This document shows positions 8,268 through 17,290 of a stretch of DNA of 64,000 nucleotides, one piece after another (the first letter of the stretch is position 1; each line of letters opens with the position of its first letter). Location: NCBI GenBank assembly GCA_002840755.1, contig PHBZ01000018.1:42874-106873 (forward strand), written 5' to 3'. The notes under the pieces are model-generated. The model was not told the DNA's origin. It was given only the letters and a program-made list of their open reading frames with translations, and did not search any database. The DNA comes from Chloroflexi bacterium HGW-Chloroflexi-10 (GTDB lineage: Bacteria > Chloroflexota > Anaerolineae > Anaerolineales > Anaerolineaceae). The translations under genes were made by a program, and so were the position numbers.

Positions 8268-9378
8268 TCAAAACCTCCTTAAGGCGGTCAAAAAAACCTT
8301 TTTCTTGCGGTAAAACATCGGTCCCCAACGTAAGAGCCAATTTCTCAAATAAGGCACGCTGTTCTGCAGTGATATGACTGGGTATTTCAACACCAATCAT
8401 AACCAGTTGATCCCCCCGCCCACTGGTACGCAAATGTGGCACACCCTGATTTTTTAGTTTAAAAATCTTACCTGGTTGGGTACCGTTGGGAATAACCAGT
8501 TTTTCCTTGCCTTCCAACGTCGGTACTTCAATCTCTGCACCCAACGTAGCTTGCGCTACATTTATATTTAAATCCAATAGAACATCATCTTGCCGACGGC
8601 GGAAAAATTTATGCGGTTTAACCCGCATCTCCAAGTATAGATTGCCATGCGGGCCACCATTCGTACCTGGCTGTCCTTCACCTGCAAGGCGAATTTGTGT
8701 GCCATTATCAACTCCAGCAGGAATATGAACCATTTTTTTAATGATTTTTCGTTCCAAACCGTTACCTCGGCAACTGTGACAGGGTGATTGAATAACCGTG
8801 CCCTTACCCTGACAGGTAGGGCATGTAGCGACCTGAACCATGGAGCCTAAGAAGGTTTGACGTACCTGACGCACTTCGCCACGTCCACCACAATTTGTGC
8901 AGCTGACCGGCGAGGTACCCGGTTCTGCACCACTTCCTTTACAGGCAGTACAGACTTCATCACGGGTGATATCTATTTCCTTATCCAAACCAAATACAGC
9001 TTCTTCAAATTCGAGCGAAACCGCATAAGAAAGGTCTGCGCCTCTTCTCGGAGCATTCTTTCGTCTTGAACCGCCACCCATACCGCTAAAACCAAAAAAT
9101 TCTTCAAAAATATCTGAAAAATCAACCGAAGTAAAGTCGGGCATGCCGCCCATACCATTCACACCTGCATGTCCATAACGGTCATAAGCAGCACGTTTAT
9201 CTGTATCGCTCAATACTGCGTACGCTTCATTTATTTCTTTGAATTTTTCTTCAGCATCCGGTTCTTTGCTGACATCCGGATGGTATTTTCGAGCCAAATT
9301 ACGAAAAGCATTTTTCATCTCTTCCGGATTGGCTTGCCGATTTACACCTAAAATTTCATAATAATCTCTCTGTGCCAT
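8260..9378 (-). CDS. dnaJ: Chaperone DnaJ
   Basis: The protein is 372 residues from ATG 9378, which directly follows AAGGTGAG; a GTG two codons upstream is possible. The J domain (RDYYEILGV...YHPDVS with HPD) is followed by a Gly/Phe-rich linker and four zinc-finger repeats ([32 protein letters not shown]). A normal C-terminal client-binding region follows. DnaJ delivers unfolded clients to DnaK and stimulates its ATPase. It is separated from dnaK by ~146 bp that hold a strong hairpin. Confidence 0.97.
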   Translation of the reverse strand: MAQRDYYEILGVNRQANPEEMKNAFRNLARKYHPDVSKEPDAEEKFKEINEAYAVLSDTDKRAAYDRYGHAGVNGMGGMPDFTSVDFSDIFEEFFGFSGMGGGSRRKNAPRRGADLSYAVSLEFEEAVFGLDKEIDITRDEVCTACKGSGAEPGTSPVSCTNCGGRGEVRQVRQTFLGSMVQVATCPTCQGKGTVIQSPCHSCRGNGLERKIIKKMVHIPAGVDNGTQIRLAGEGQPGTNGGPHGNLYLEMRVKPHKFFRRRQDDVLLDLNINVAQATLGAEIEVPTLEGKEKLVIPNGTQPGKIFKLKNQGVPHLRTSGRGDQLVMIGVEIPSHITAEQRALFEKLALTLGTDVLPQEKGFFDRLKEVLSG

Positions 9379-9482
9379 ACTCACCTTATATAAATAAATA
9401 TCCTCAATAATTGCGTAGAAAACCCAAACCGGAGCCTTCCAGCATCCGGTTATTTTACCGCACAGAGTCGTTTTTATCTTCG

Positions 9483-9510
9483 CCCAGGAGGAGATTCAAC
9501 TCCTCCTGGG
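9483..9510 (-). other. Intercistronic hairpin between dnaK and dnaJ
   Basis: The perfect 11-bp stem CCCAGGAGGAG / CTCCTCCTGGG has a 6-nt loop and lies about 15 bp after the dnaK stop on the minus strand. No T run follows in that direction (the next bases are CGAAGAT), so a full terminator is unlikely. A partial attenuator or a 3'-stabilising structure that lets dnaK exceed dnaJ is the likelier reading. Confidence 0.6.
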
Positions 9511-9524
9511 TATACTTAATGAAA

Positions 9525-11432
9525 TTAAACGCTCTTGAATTCACCATCTACTACATCATCACCACCAGGCTGCTGGCCTTGATCGGATGGTCCGGTTGGG
9601 CCAGCCTGAGAGTTAGGGCTTTCTGCGCCCGGTTGTTGGTACATACTAGCACCAATCTGTTGAACCACTTGATCCAATTCTTGTATCTTCACGCGCATAC
9701 CTTCCAAATCATCTCCGGTCAGCATACCACGCAACTCAGCCGCTTTATCTTCGGCTTCTTTTTTCTTACCAGCATCAATCTTATCACCATTTTCACGAAT
9801 CAATTTTTCGGTTTGGTACACCAGATTATCCGCATGATTACGTGCTTCAACTAGTTCCTTGCGTTTTTTATCTTCGTCAGAATGAGCTTCAGCCTCTTTG
9901 CGCATTTTTTCTACTTCCGCATCATTCAGACCAGAAGAAGCAGTAATGGCAATATGTTGGCTACGGTTGGTAGCTTTATCCATTGCAGTTACATTTAAAA
10001 TACCATTGGCATTTATATCAAAGGTCACTTCAATCTGAGGAACGCCACGCGGCGCCGGGGGAATACCATCCAGTACAAATTTTCCTAATGCTTTATTATC
10101 GGAAGCCATTGGGCGTTCACCCTGTAAAACATGAATTTCCACCGATGTCTGGCTATCTGCAGCAGTCGAGAATATCTGGCTCTTACGTGCCGGGATTGTC
10201 GTATTTCGTTCAATAATCGGTGTGGCAACACCACCCATGGTCTCGACAGAGAGTGTTAATGGAGTCACGTCCAGCAAAAGGATGTCTTTGACATCGCCAC
10301 TGAGTACTGCAGCCTGAATAGCGGCACCAATTGCAACAACCTCATCCGGATTCACTCCCTTATGGGGATCTTTACTAAATTCTTTACGGACAGCTTCCTG
10401 AACGGCTGGCATCCGCGTCATACCACCTACTAACACCACTTCGCTGATGTCAGCGGGACGAACTCCGGCATCTTGCAAGGCGCGGCGAACAGGCTCTAAG
10501 GTCCGTTTGACAAGATCTTCGGTCAACTGTTCCAGTTTCGCGCGGGTTAATGTTTTTACCATATGTTTCGGGCCAGTAGCATCGGCAGTGATATACGGTA
10601 AATTGATTTCGGTTTGAAGTGTAGTCGAAAGTTCGATCTTGGCTTTTTCCGCAGATTCCTTCAAACGTTGAAGAGCCTGGCGATCATTACGCAGATCAAT
10701 CCCCGAATCCTTTTTAAACTCATCAATCAACCAATCCATGATCCGGATATCAAAATCATCACCACCCAGGAATGTATCGCCACTGGTGGATTTTACCTGA
10801 AATACACCATCACCCACATCCAGAATAGAGACATCGAATGTGCCGCCTCCCAAATCGTAAACCGCAATAATTTCATTTTTCTTTTTATCTAAACCATATG
10901 CCAATGAAGAAGCAGTAGGCTCATTGATGATTCGTAATACTTCCAACCCTGCAATACGACCAGCATCTTTGGTGGCATTGCGCTGAGCATCATTAAAGTA
11001 TGCAGGCACAGTAATAACAGCCTGAGTAACTGGTTCACCTAAAAAGGCTTCTGCATCTGCTTTTAATTTCGCCAGAATCATCGCAGAAATTTCCGGCGGA
11101 GAGTAATCGCGGCCATCCAGGGCAACTCGAGAGTCACCATTTGGGGCTTTGGATATTTTGTAAGGTACGCGCTGTTCTGTTCGTGTCGTTTCATTATCCC
11201 CATATTTGCGTCCCATTAAACGTTTAATCGAAAAGATTGTATTTTCCGGGTTCACAATCGCCTGATTACGGGCAGAACGCCCAACCAAACGTTCATGGTT
11301 CTTATTTACTGCTACAACAGACGGTACCAATCGCTCACCTTCAGCAGAAGGGATCACAACTGGTTCGCCACCTTGCATTACTGCAACAACTGAATTTGTG
11401 GTTCCTAAGTCAATTCCTACGATTTTTCCCAT
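9525..11432 (-). CDS. dnaK: Molecular chaperone DnaK (Hsp70)
   Basis: The protein is 635 residues, normal for DnaK. The N-terminal ATPase domain starts [21 protein letters not shown] and has the adenosine/phosphate motifs [14 protein letters not shown] and [14 protein letters not shown]. The substrate-binding domain begins at [14 protein letters not shown], and an acidic C-terminal tail (DDVVDGEF) ends the chain. It folds and refolds proteins with GrpE and DnaJ from the same operon. The operon is under HrcA/CIRCE control. Confidence 0.98.
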   Translation of the reverse strand: MGKIVGIDLGTTNSVVAVMQGGEPVVIPSAEGERLVPSVVAVNKNHERLVGRSARNQAIVNPENTIFSIKRLMGRKYGDNETTRTEQRVPYKISKAPNGDSRVALDGRDYSPPEISAMILAKLKADAEAFLGEPVTQAVITVPAYFNDAQRNATKDAGRIAGLEVLRIINEPTASSLAYGLDKKKNEIIAVYDLGGGTFDVSILDVGDGVFQVKSTSGDTFLGGDDFDIRIMDWLIDEFKKDSGIDLRNDRQALQRLKESAEKAKIELSTTLQTEINLPYITADATGPKHMVKTLTRAKLEQLTEDLVKRTLEPVRRALQDAGVRPADISEVVLVGGMTRMPAVQEAVRKEFSKDPHKGVNPDEVVAIGAAIQAAVLSGDVKDILLLDVTPLTLSVETMGGVATPIIERNTTIPARKSQIFSTAADSQTSVEIHVLQGERPMASDNKALGKFVLDGIPPAPRGVPQIEVTFDINANGILNVTAMDKATNRSQHIAITASSGLNDAEVEKMRKEAEAHSDEDKKRKELVEARNHADNLVYQTEKLIRENGDKIDAGKKKEAEDKAAELRGMLTGDDLEGMRVKIQELDQVVQQIGASMYQQPGAESPNSQAGPTGPSDQGQQPGGDDVVDGEFKSV

Positions 11433-11444
11433 AATTATTTCCTC

Positions 11445-12023
11445 CTAGCGAGCTACAACTACCAGTGCAGGTCTCAAGATTCGATCGCCAATTTTGTATC
11501 CCTGGCGCATAACATCAACAATTTGCCCGCTTTCATGTGTCGGGCTGTCAATCTGAGTAATGGCTTCGTGAATATTGGGATCAAATCCACCCTCTACTGG
11601 TATTTTCTCTACTCCTTCACTTTCTAAAATTGCATTAAGTTTTTGATGAATTAATTGTATTCCATCAGTCCAACCCTGACATTCCGTGCAGGTTGGTTGA
11701 TTTTTAATCGCTAGCTCCATATCATCCAAAACCAAGAGATATTTTTTTACGATTTCTCCGGAGATATAATTTTTTAAAGAGGCTTGTTCGCGATCGATGC
11801 GCTTTTTATAATTCACAAAATCAGCACGCTCGCGCTGCCAACCTTCAAAAAAATCTTTCGATTGTGCCTTCATTTTCTCCAATTCATCCTGCAAACTCCC
11901 TAAATCGGCTTGATTGGTTTGGGTATGCTCCGAACCGGATTCATTATGCATATTTTCGGAAGATACCGGTTGTTCACCCGGTGTTCCCTGCGAATTCTTT
12001 TCTTCATTTTTCTTTTTTGTCAT
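11445..12023 (-). CDS. grpE: Nucleotide exchange factor GrpE
   Basis: The protein is 192 residues. A charged low-complexity N-terminus precedes a long helix (LGSLQDELEKMKAQSKDFF) and the GrpE beta domain (IPVEGGFDPNIHEAITQI, VMRQGYKIGDRILRPALVVV). It promotes ADP/ATP exchange on DnaK. Its ATG overlaps the hrcA stop by 4 bp (ATGA), indicating translational coupling. Two extra cysteines (TCTECQ) in the coiled-coil region are unusual but not disruptive. Confidence 0.96.
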   Translation of the reverse strand: MTKKKNEEKNSQGTPGEQPVSSENMHNESGSEHTQTNQADLGSLQDELEKMKAQSKDFFEGWQRERADFVNYKKRIDREQASLKNYISGEIVKKYLLVLDDMELAIKNQPTCTECQGWTDGIQLIHQKLNAILESEGVEKIPVEGGFDPNIHEAITQIDSPTHESGQIVDVMRQGYKIGDRILRPALVVVAR

Positions 12024-13087
12024 TCATCCACCTCTCCAGAAGAGACTAATTGATCATCAAAAAGTGTCTGTAAAACCAGATCACTTAATAACCCAGACAT
12101 AAAACGCACAGTGGATATCGTTTGACCATATGCCATCCGAATAGGACCTAAAACACCTATTGTTCCACTGGCAATTCCTGGTGCTCCATATTTAGATAAA
12201 ACAATGGAGCACTGGCGCAAATCATCCCAATTGCCTTCTCCACCTATAATGACCTGAACATTACCTTCTTCATCATTTTGGATTGTGCGTGCCATTAAAT
12301 CCTGCAGCATGGAACGTTCTTCCAATACCCGCAAAGCTTTGCGAGCTTCTTCGCTATCAAAAAATTCTGGTTCCGCCAAAACATTCGTAATTCCATCGGT
12401 ATATAATTGCCCGGACACCATCGAATCAGTGAATTCCATTTCTTCGATAACCCATTGGAGAAGATCACTTTCCAAGTCTGTCAAATCCTTGCTGGACTTT
12501 CGTATTCTTTCAACTTCAAAACCCTGAAATAAGGTCGTAATTTCTGTTCCTACAGCTGAAAGATTAACTTGAGAAACCGGCTCAGTAAGTGATTGAATTC
12601 GTTGGCGGATTTCACCACCAATCAACACTAAAACCATCAATATTTGTCTTCCACGGGTTGAGATAAACTCAACATGTTTTAGTTTTGCCGACGCGGGATG
12701 CGGTGCAGTAATGATAGAGGCTGCTTTGGATTGGTCAGCCAGAATGGTCGCAGCTAATCTTACCCATTGTTCAACATCATTTCGCATCTGGTAAAACTGA
12801 TGGGTAATGGTTCGTCGAATAGCCACAGGAATTTCTCTTTGCAAATCCAGCCGCCCCACAAAAAAACGATACCCTTTTTCAGTGGGCACCCTTCCTGCCG
12901 AAGTATGTGGCTGCCGTAAATATCCCATTTCTGTCAAATATGACATTTCATTTCGAACAGTTGCAGAACTCATGCCCAAGTTGAAGCGCTCAACCAGAAT
13001 CTTTGAGCCAATTGGATTGGCCTGGTTGATATACTCATGCATGATGAGGGTTAGCAATACTTTTTGGCGGTCAGTAATATCGTCCAT
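12020..13087 (-). CDS. hrcA: Heat-inducible transcription repressor HrcA
   Basis: The protein is 355 residues. The N-terminal winged helix (RQKVLLTLIMHEYINQANPI, then SSATVRNEMSYLTEMGYL) is followed by the GAF-like and dimerisation region typical of HrcA (VQVIIGGEGNWDDLRQCSIV, GVLGPIRMAYGQTISTVRF). HrcA binds CIRCE and represses the chaperone operon until heat stress. A perfect CIRCE lies 9 bp upstream of its start, so the gene is autoregulated. Confidence 0.96.
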   Translation of the reverse strand: MDDITDRQKVLLTLIMHEYINQANPIGSKILVERFNLGMSSATVRNEMSYLTEMGYLRQPHTSAGRVPTEKGYRFFVGRLDLQREIPVAIRRTITHQFYQMRNDVEQWVRLAATILADQSKAASIITAPHPASAKLKHVEFISTRGRQILMVLVLIGGEIRQRIQSLTEPVSQVNLSAVGTEITTLFQGFEVERIRKSSKDLTDLESDLLQWVIEEMEFTDSMVSGQLYTDGITNVLAEPEFFDSEEARKALRVLEERSMLQDLMARTIQNDEEGNVQVIIGGEGNWDDLRQCSIVLSKYGAPGIASGTIGVLGPIRMAYGQTISTVRFMSGLLSDLVLQTLFDDQLVSSGEVDE

Positions 13088-13096
13088 AATTTTCTT

Positions 13097-13123
13097 TTAG
13101 CACTCGCAATCTTTGAGTGCTAA
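13097..13123. promoter_or_regulatory. CIRCE operator of the hrcA operon
   Basis: TTAGCACTC-N9-GAGTGCTAA is an exact match to the CIRCE consensus with the canonical 9-bp spacer. It lies between the promoter and the hrcA start codon, where bound HrcA blocks transcription. Confidence 0.97.
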
Positions 13124-13136
13124 CAACTCGTGAATT

Positions 13137-13165
13137 ATGATATCATGTCGAAAAATCAGCGTCAA
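13137..13165 (-). promoter_or_regulatory. Sigma-70-type promoter of hrcA-grpE-dnaK-dnaJ-prmA
   Basis: On the minus strand, TTGACG (13160-13165) and TATCAT (13137-13142) are separated by exactly 17 bp, just upstream of CIRCE. The arrangement is that of a vegetative promoter with a downstream operator. Confidence 0.75.
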
Positions 13166-13385
13166 GCCACTTTTTAGCTTTCTAATAGAATTCTGATAAT
13201 AAATCATAGGTTAGGATGATTAACAATATTTGACCCAGTCTTTCAATCTCTATACAATATACATATGATAATAGATTTTCTTCGCCATGCAATTGCCGGA
13301 TTCTTCCGAACAGATCATGATCCCCCGGATATGTTTGTATCCCTTCGCTCATCCAACTCCAAGAAATCGAAAGGAATCAAACAAA

Positions 13386-14726
13386 ATGAGTAGATTAATG
13401 TTTTCTTCTCGCCGCGCCCCGATTTACGCGGATATAGCTGATGAAAAGTGGAATGATTGGCGCTGGCAAATGAGTAACCGCTTAAATTCGGCTGAAGATT
13501 TTCAAAAAGTATTAACTCTAACGGACAGCGAGATAGAGGCCCTCAATTCCGAGGGTTTGTTCCGCGTAGATATCACTCCTTACTATGTATCTCTAATTAA
13601 TCCGGAGGACCCCAACGACCCTATTCGTAAACAGGTCATTCCAACCGCAGGAGAAATCTTACCATTTACCGGTATGATGGAAGATTCATTGGCCGAAGAC
13701 CGCCATTCCCCGGTTCCTGGACTGGTACATCGCTATCCCGATCGAGTGCTCATGCTGGTAACTACCCAGTGTGCTTCCTATTGCCGATATTGTACGCGTT
13801 CACGTATCGTCGGTGATCCTTCTGCACAATTTTCACGTGCAGAATTTGAATTGCAACTCGATTATTTACGCCGTACTCCACAGGTACGTGATGTACTCCT
13901 CTCCGGGGGTGACCCGCTTACCCTGGCGCCAAAAATGCTGGAGTACTTGCTTTCGGCTTTACGTGATATACCTCATATCGAAATCATCCGTATCGGGTCC
14001 CGCGTCCCGGTTTTTATGCCGCAACGCGTCACCGATGAATTATGTGATGTTCTACAAAAATTTCACCCTTTATGGCTAAATATCCATGTCAACCACCCGA
14101 ATGAAATCAGCCAGGAATTGGAAATTGCTTGCGACAAAATGACCCGTGCCGGAATTCCACTAGGGAATCAATCGGTTTTGCTGGCTGGAATCAATGACTG
14201 CGTCCATATCCAACGCCAACTGGTTCACGATCTGGTGAAAATTCGGGTGCGACCATATTATCTCTACCAATGTGATCTTGTTGAGGGTGCCGGCCATTTC
14301 CGCACTCCGGTTGCCAAGGGGATCGAAATTATTGAAGGGTTGCGCGGCCACACATCCGGATATGCCGTACCCACTTTCGTAGTGGATGCACCGGGCGGCG
14401 GTGGTAAAATTCCAGTGATGCCTAATTATCAAATCAGTGCATCCGATCACAAGATAATCTTGCGAAATTATGAAGGTTATATCACCACCTATGAAGAACC
14501 AACCGAATATCAGATGCACGACCCCAAGACTTGCAGTTATTGCCGGGATAAACGTGTAGAACCCGGGCAAAGCGGCGTATTTGGTCTTTTGGATAGTGAG
14601 GATATGTTTATTAAACCCGAGGGTTTTGATCAGCTCCACAACCGTGATGGTAGTACCCACCGGTTACGCAGCAACACAGAAAAGTGGAAACCTTTAGGAA
14701 TTGGAGAAAGTAAAAAGGAGGAATAA
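13386..14726 (+). CDS. kamA: Lysine 2,3-aminomutase (radical SAM, PLP)
   Basis: The protein is 446 residues from the ATG at 13386 (AAAGGA upstream); an in-frame start at 13287 adds a non-family leader. The N-terminal EKWNDWRWQMSNRL is diagnostic. The radical-SAM cluster motif is C129-ASY-C133-RY-C136. HTSGYAVPTFVVDAPGGGGK contains the PLP-binding Lys341, and further Cys follow near the C-terminus (CSYCRDKR), a region of zinc ligands in this family. It interconverts L-alpha-lysine and L-beta-lysine. No beta-lysine acetyltransferase or lysine-fermentation genes lie alongside, so osmolyte synthesis versus catabolism is undecided. It is co-transcribed with the aldo/keto reductase 2 bp downstream. 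Confidence 0.9.
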   Translation: MSRLMFSSRRAPIYADIADEKWNDWRWQMSNRLNSAEDFQKVLTLTDSEIEALNSEGLFRVDITPYYVSLINPEDPNDPIRKQVIPTAGEILPFTGMMEDSLAEDRHSPVPGLVHRYPDRVLMLVTTQCASYCRYCTRSRIVGDPSAQFSRAEFELQLDYLRRTPQVRDVLLSGGDPLTLAPKMLEYLLSALRDIPHIEIIRIGSRVPVFMPQRVTDELCDVLQKFHPLWLNIHVNHPNEISQELEIACDKMTRAGIPLGNQSVLLAGINDCVHIQRQLVHDLVKIRVRPYYLYQCDLVEGAGHFRTPVAKGIEIIEGLRGHTSGYAVPTFVVDAPGGGGKIPVMPNYQISASDHKIILRNYEGYITTYEEPTEYQMHDPKTCSYCRDKRVEPGQSGVFGLLDSEDMFIKPEGFDQLHNRDGSTHRLRSNTEKWKPLGIGESKKEE

Positions 14727-14728
14727 GC

Positions 14729-15700
14729 ATGCACTATCGCAGATTAGGCCGCTCCGGTTTAAAAGTGAGTGAAATCGCCCTGGGTGCCTGGATTACTATG
14801 GGAAGCCAGATTGATGAAAATATTTCATCGGAATTAATCCATACAGCTTACGAACAGGGTATCAATTTTTTTGACAACGCGGATGCATATGCCATGGGAC
14901 AAGCTGAAACCGTCATGGGTAAAGCGATTAAAGATATTCCCAGGGAAGGATTGGTAATTTCCAGTAAAGTATTCTGGCCTACCATGCCAGGCCCAAATGG
15001 TCGTGGATTATCCCGTAAACATATGACCGAATCACTCAATTCATCTCTGAAACGGTTGGATAGTGACTATCTTGATATTTACTATTGTCACCGCTATGAT
15101 CCCGATACACCCGTGGAAGAAGTTGTCTTCACTATGAATACCTTCATCCAACAAGGAAAAATTTTATATTGGGGAACGTCTGAATGGGAGGCCGCTCAAA
15201 TTACGCAAGCTGTGGGAATTGCCAGGCAGTTAAATCTCATACCCCCGGTCGTGGAGCAACCACAATATAATATGTTCCATCGCCGGAGAGTGGAAGAGCA
15301 GCTTACCCCAGTCTGCAGGGAATTTGGAATCGGCCTGACTACCTGGTCACCGCTTTACTCCGGAATTTTAACTGGAAAGTACAATGACGGGATACCGGAA
15401 GGTTCGCGCGCATCTCTCGAGACCATGAGTTGGATCCGCGACCGTATCACCGAATCGCGAATCAACAAAGTGAGGCAATTAACTGCCCTGGCCAGTGAAC
15501 TAGAGATTACCACAGGCCAATTAGCCATCGCCTGGCTGTTACGGCGCAAAGAAGTGTCCTGTGTTATTACAGGGGCAACCCGTTTGGAACAATTGGACGA
15601 AAACTTGCTTGCGGCCGAAGCCCAAAAACATCTGAGCGATGATTTATTGGAAAACATTGAATCTATCATCGGCCCATTGGAAGAAAACCCGGAAGATTAA
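14729..15700 (+). CDS. Aldo/keto reductase (KvBeta-like family)
   Basis: The 323-residue TIM-barrel oxidoreductase opens with the family motif MHYRRLGRSGLKVSEIALGA. The catalytic tetrad residues are visible: Asp and Tyr in FFDNADAYAMGQAE, Lys in ISSKVFW and His in IYYCHRYD. The NADPH-binding end is VITGATRLEQLDENL. The sequence resembles voltage-gated K+ channel beta-subunit-type AKRs (YghZ-like). The ribosome binding site AAAGGAGG lies inside the end of kamA, so the two genes are coupled. The substrate is unknown. Confidence 0.85.
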   Translation: MHYRRLGRSGLKVSEIALGAWITMGSQIDENISSELIHTAYEQGINFFDNADAYAMGQAETVMGKAIKDIPREGLVISSKVFWPTMPGPNGRGLSRKHMTESLNSSLKRLDSDYLDIYYCHRYDPDTPVEEVVFTMNTFIQQGKILYWGTSEWEAAQITQAVGIARQLNLIPPVVEQPQYNMFHRRRVEEQLTPVCREFGIGLTTWSPLYSGILTGKYNDGIPEGSRASLETMSWIRDRITESRINKVRQLTALASELEITTGQLAIAWLLRRKEVSCVITGATRLEQLDENLLAAEAQKHLSDDLLENIESIIGPLEENPED

Positions 15701-15723
15701 TAATTTTCTCAAATAATTTAAAA

Positions 15724-15770
15724 GATGGTGTTATAGATTGCCAGACTATTCATAACACCATCTTTTTTTT
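15724..15770 (+). terminator. Rho-independent terminator after aldo/keto reductase
   Basis: An 11-bp stem GATGGTGTTAT / ATAACACCATC with a 17-nt loop is followed by eight T residues. It ends the kamA unit and also overlaps the end of the convergent lipoprotein gene. Confidence 0.8.
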
Positions 15771-16888
15771 CACTGTTTAGGTTTTAGTTCCAGATTACAT
15801 TGATAAATAATCAAGTCATTAAATTCAGGGCTGCGGTAAACCTGGTTTATCCGGTAGATCACAGCTATTCCATAATTTACCCGGGCTGCATTTACCAGCT
15901 GGTACGCAGAGAAATTCTTCTCAGCAGAAAGATTAACTGTCCATTCCTGATTATCACCCTTAGTCATGGTCACCGTGGTCCAGTTTGGGTTAGTTTCTGT
16001 TTCACTTTCAAGACGATAAATAAAATAGACCTGATTAACTGTTTCCTGATTGCGCAGTGTAACCAGTAACAAGGTACTTTCATCACCGCATAAATCGCCA
16101 AAATATATTTCTTTGCGGCTCAATAAAACTGAACTGACGGAAGGAATTTCGTCAAGATTGCCTTCTGTAGTGCTAACAGAATTTTCTTCGACAACAAATG
16201 CAAACGGAAGTTCCAACGGATTGGGTGCCACCGCAGCTATGATTTTTACCACTTCAATCATTTTTTCACGTGCTTCATTAATGGAAAAACCGTACAGTCC
16301 CACGCGTATATACCGGTCAGAATCGACTACTTCAATTATAGCGGTGGCTGCATCTGGTAAATAATGAAAAATGGCTGAGTCACCTATTGTTAGTAATGGT
16401 TCCCACCGATATTCCAGAGCCCGGTAAATTGATTGGGTCGATTGTATAAATGCATTTAATTCAAGAGCAGTGCCACTTTCCAATGTAGTTGAAATTAACG
16501 AATTAATATCAGGATCATTCCAATTTTCATCCAATTTCGCTGTAAAATACCGTACCGCCTGATCGGCTTGCTGTGCCTGAGTAATTACAAACACAAGTGA
16601 GCGTGTTTCCCACTGATTAGATACACGGCACCCACCATTCTCTTCTACTGAAATCAAGGGTGATTCAAGAAAGAACTGGTATTTTTCTTCTTCAGTCAGC
16701 AAGTTACAGACAGAAAATGGTTCATCAGTAACATGGATGGTTGCAGTTGGTATGGGTGTGTTTTCGTGAACAGAAATATTATTGGTAGGATTATTTTTAC
16801 CACAACCAGAAAATATAATCATTACAGATAACAAAATCAGAACCACTTTATATAAAGGCTCTCGTTTTGAAAAACATTTTTCACCCAT
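15770..16888 (-). CDS. Lipoprotein of unknown function
   Basis: About 372 residues. The N-terminus (KVVLILLSVMIIFSGCG) is a lipoprotein signal with Cys after FSG. The mature part begins with a Thr/Asn-rich spacer and then shows a domain with FSVCNLLTEEEKYQF, reminiscent of DUF3558-type lipoproteins, but I do not assign a family. ATG at 16888 is chosen because a TATAAT element at 16917-16922 on this strand would put the transcript start at about 16910, just before or at the alternative ATG at 16909. It is divergent from the T-box-controlled synthetase. Confidence 0.6.
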   Translation of the reverse strand: MGEKCFSKREPLYKVVLILLSVMIIFSGCGKNNPTNNISVHENTPIPTATIHVTDEPFSVCNLLTEEEKYQFFLESPLISVEENGGCRVSNQWETRSLVFVITQAQQADQAVRYFTAKLDENWNDPDINSLISTTLESGTALELNAFIQSTQSIYRALEYRWEPLLTIGDSAIFHYLPDAATAIIEVVDSDRYIRVGLYGFSINEAREKMIEVVKIIAAVAPNPLELPFAFVVEENSVSTTEGNLDEIPSVSSVLLSRKEIYFGDLCGDESTLLLVTLRNQETVNQVYFIYRLESETETNPNWTTVTMTKGDNQEWTVNLSAEKNFSAYQLVNAARVNYGIAVIYRINQVYRSPEFNDLIIYQCNLELKPKQ

Positions 16889-16952
16889 GATTATCCATAT
16901 CTTATCCATTCCCTATATTATACTCTTGCAATAAACCTAGCCAACTGGGTAA

Positions 16953-16981
16953 TTGACGGGTCAATTCACGTTATATATAAT
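16953..16981 (+). promoter_or_regulatory. Promoter of T-box/valS-like unit (first)
   Basis: TTGACG (16953-16958), a 17-bp spacer and TATAAT (16976-16981) form a near-consensus vegetative promoter. Transcription would start near 16988, immediately before the T-box leader. Confidence 0.85.
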
Positions 16982-16987
16982 CAAACC

Positions 16988-17275
16988 ATGGTTATATATA
17001 GTTCCAATCGGGAGTAGTAAATCTACAAATTCCTTTACAGAGAAGGAGGTCACAGGCTGAAAGCCTCCAAAGTAGAATTCGGATTGAAGTCGCCTGATAT
17101 TGATACCGCAGAAATTCCCTGGGAAGAGTAGACCGGTACGGGTAAGCCCGTTACAGCGAAATCCGGATGTTAGTCCGGGAAGTTGAGTGCACTGCTCATA
17201 CAGCAGCGAAAAGAGGTGGTACCGCGGAAGCAAATTGGCTTTTCGTCCTCACGGATGGAAAGCCTTATTTATTTT
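16988..17275 (+). ncRNA. T-box leader (Val specifier GTC) upstream of archaeal-type valyl-tRNA synthetase
   Basis: Stem I holds an AGTAGTAA loop-E-like start, ACAGAGAAGGAGG...GCCTCC (distal arm) and the specifier region GATTGAAGTCGCC. The GTC at 17089-17091 would read tRNA-Val(GAC). A Stem III-like arm GTAGACCGGTACGGG...CCCG lies at about 17128-17153. The T-box itself is AGGTGGTACCGCG at 17214-17226. A competing terminator hairpin GGCTTTTCGTCC / GGATGGAAAGCC followed by a T-rich tract (17237-17275) follows. Uncharged tRNA-Val should stabilise the antiterminator and let the synthetase be transcribed. Confidence 0.9.
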
Positions 17276-17290
17276 AACTGGAGGAAGATG

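Noticed and set aside
14160..14660. A 166-codon frame antisense to lysine 2,3-aminomutase
   Set aside because: Shadow of the kamA reading frame.
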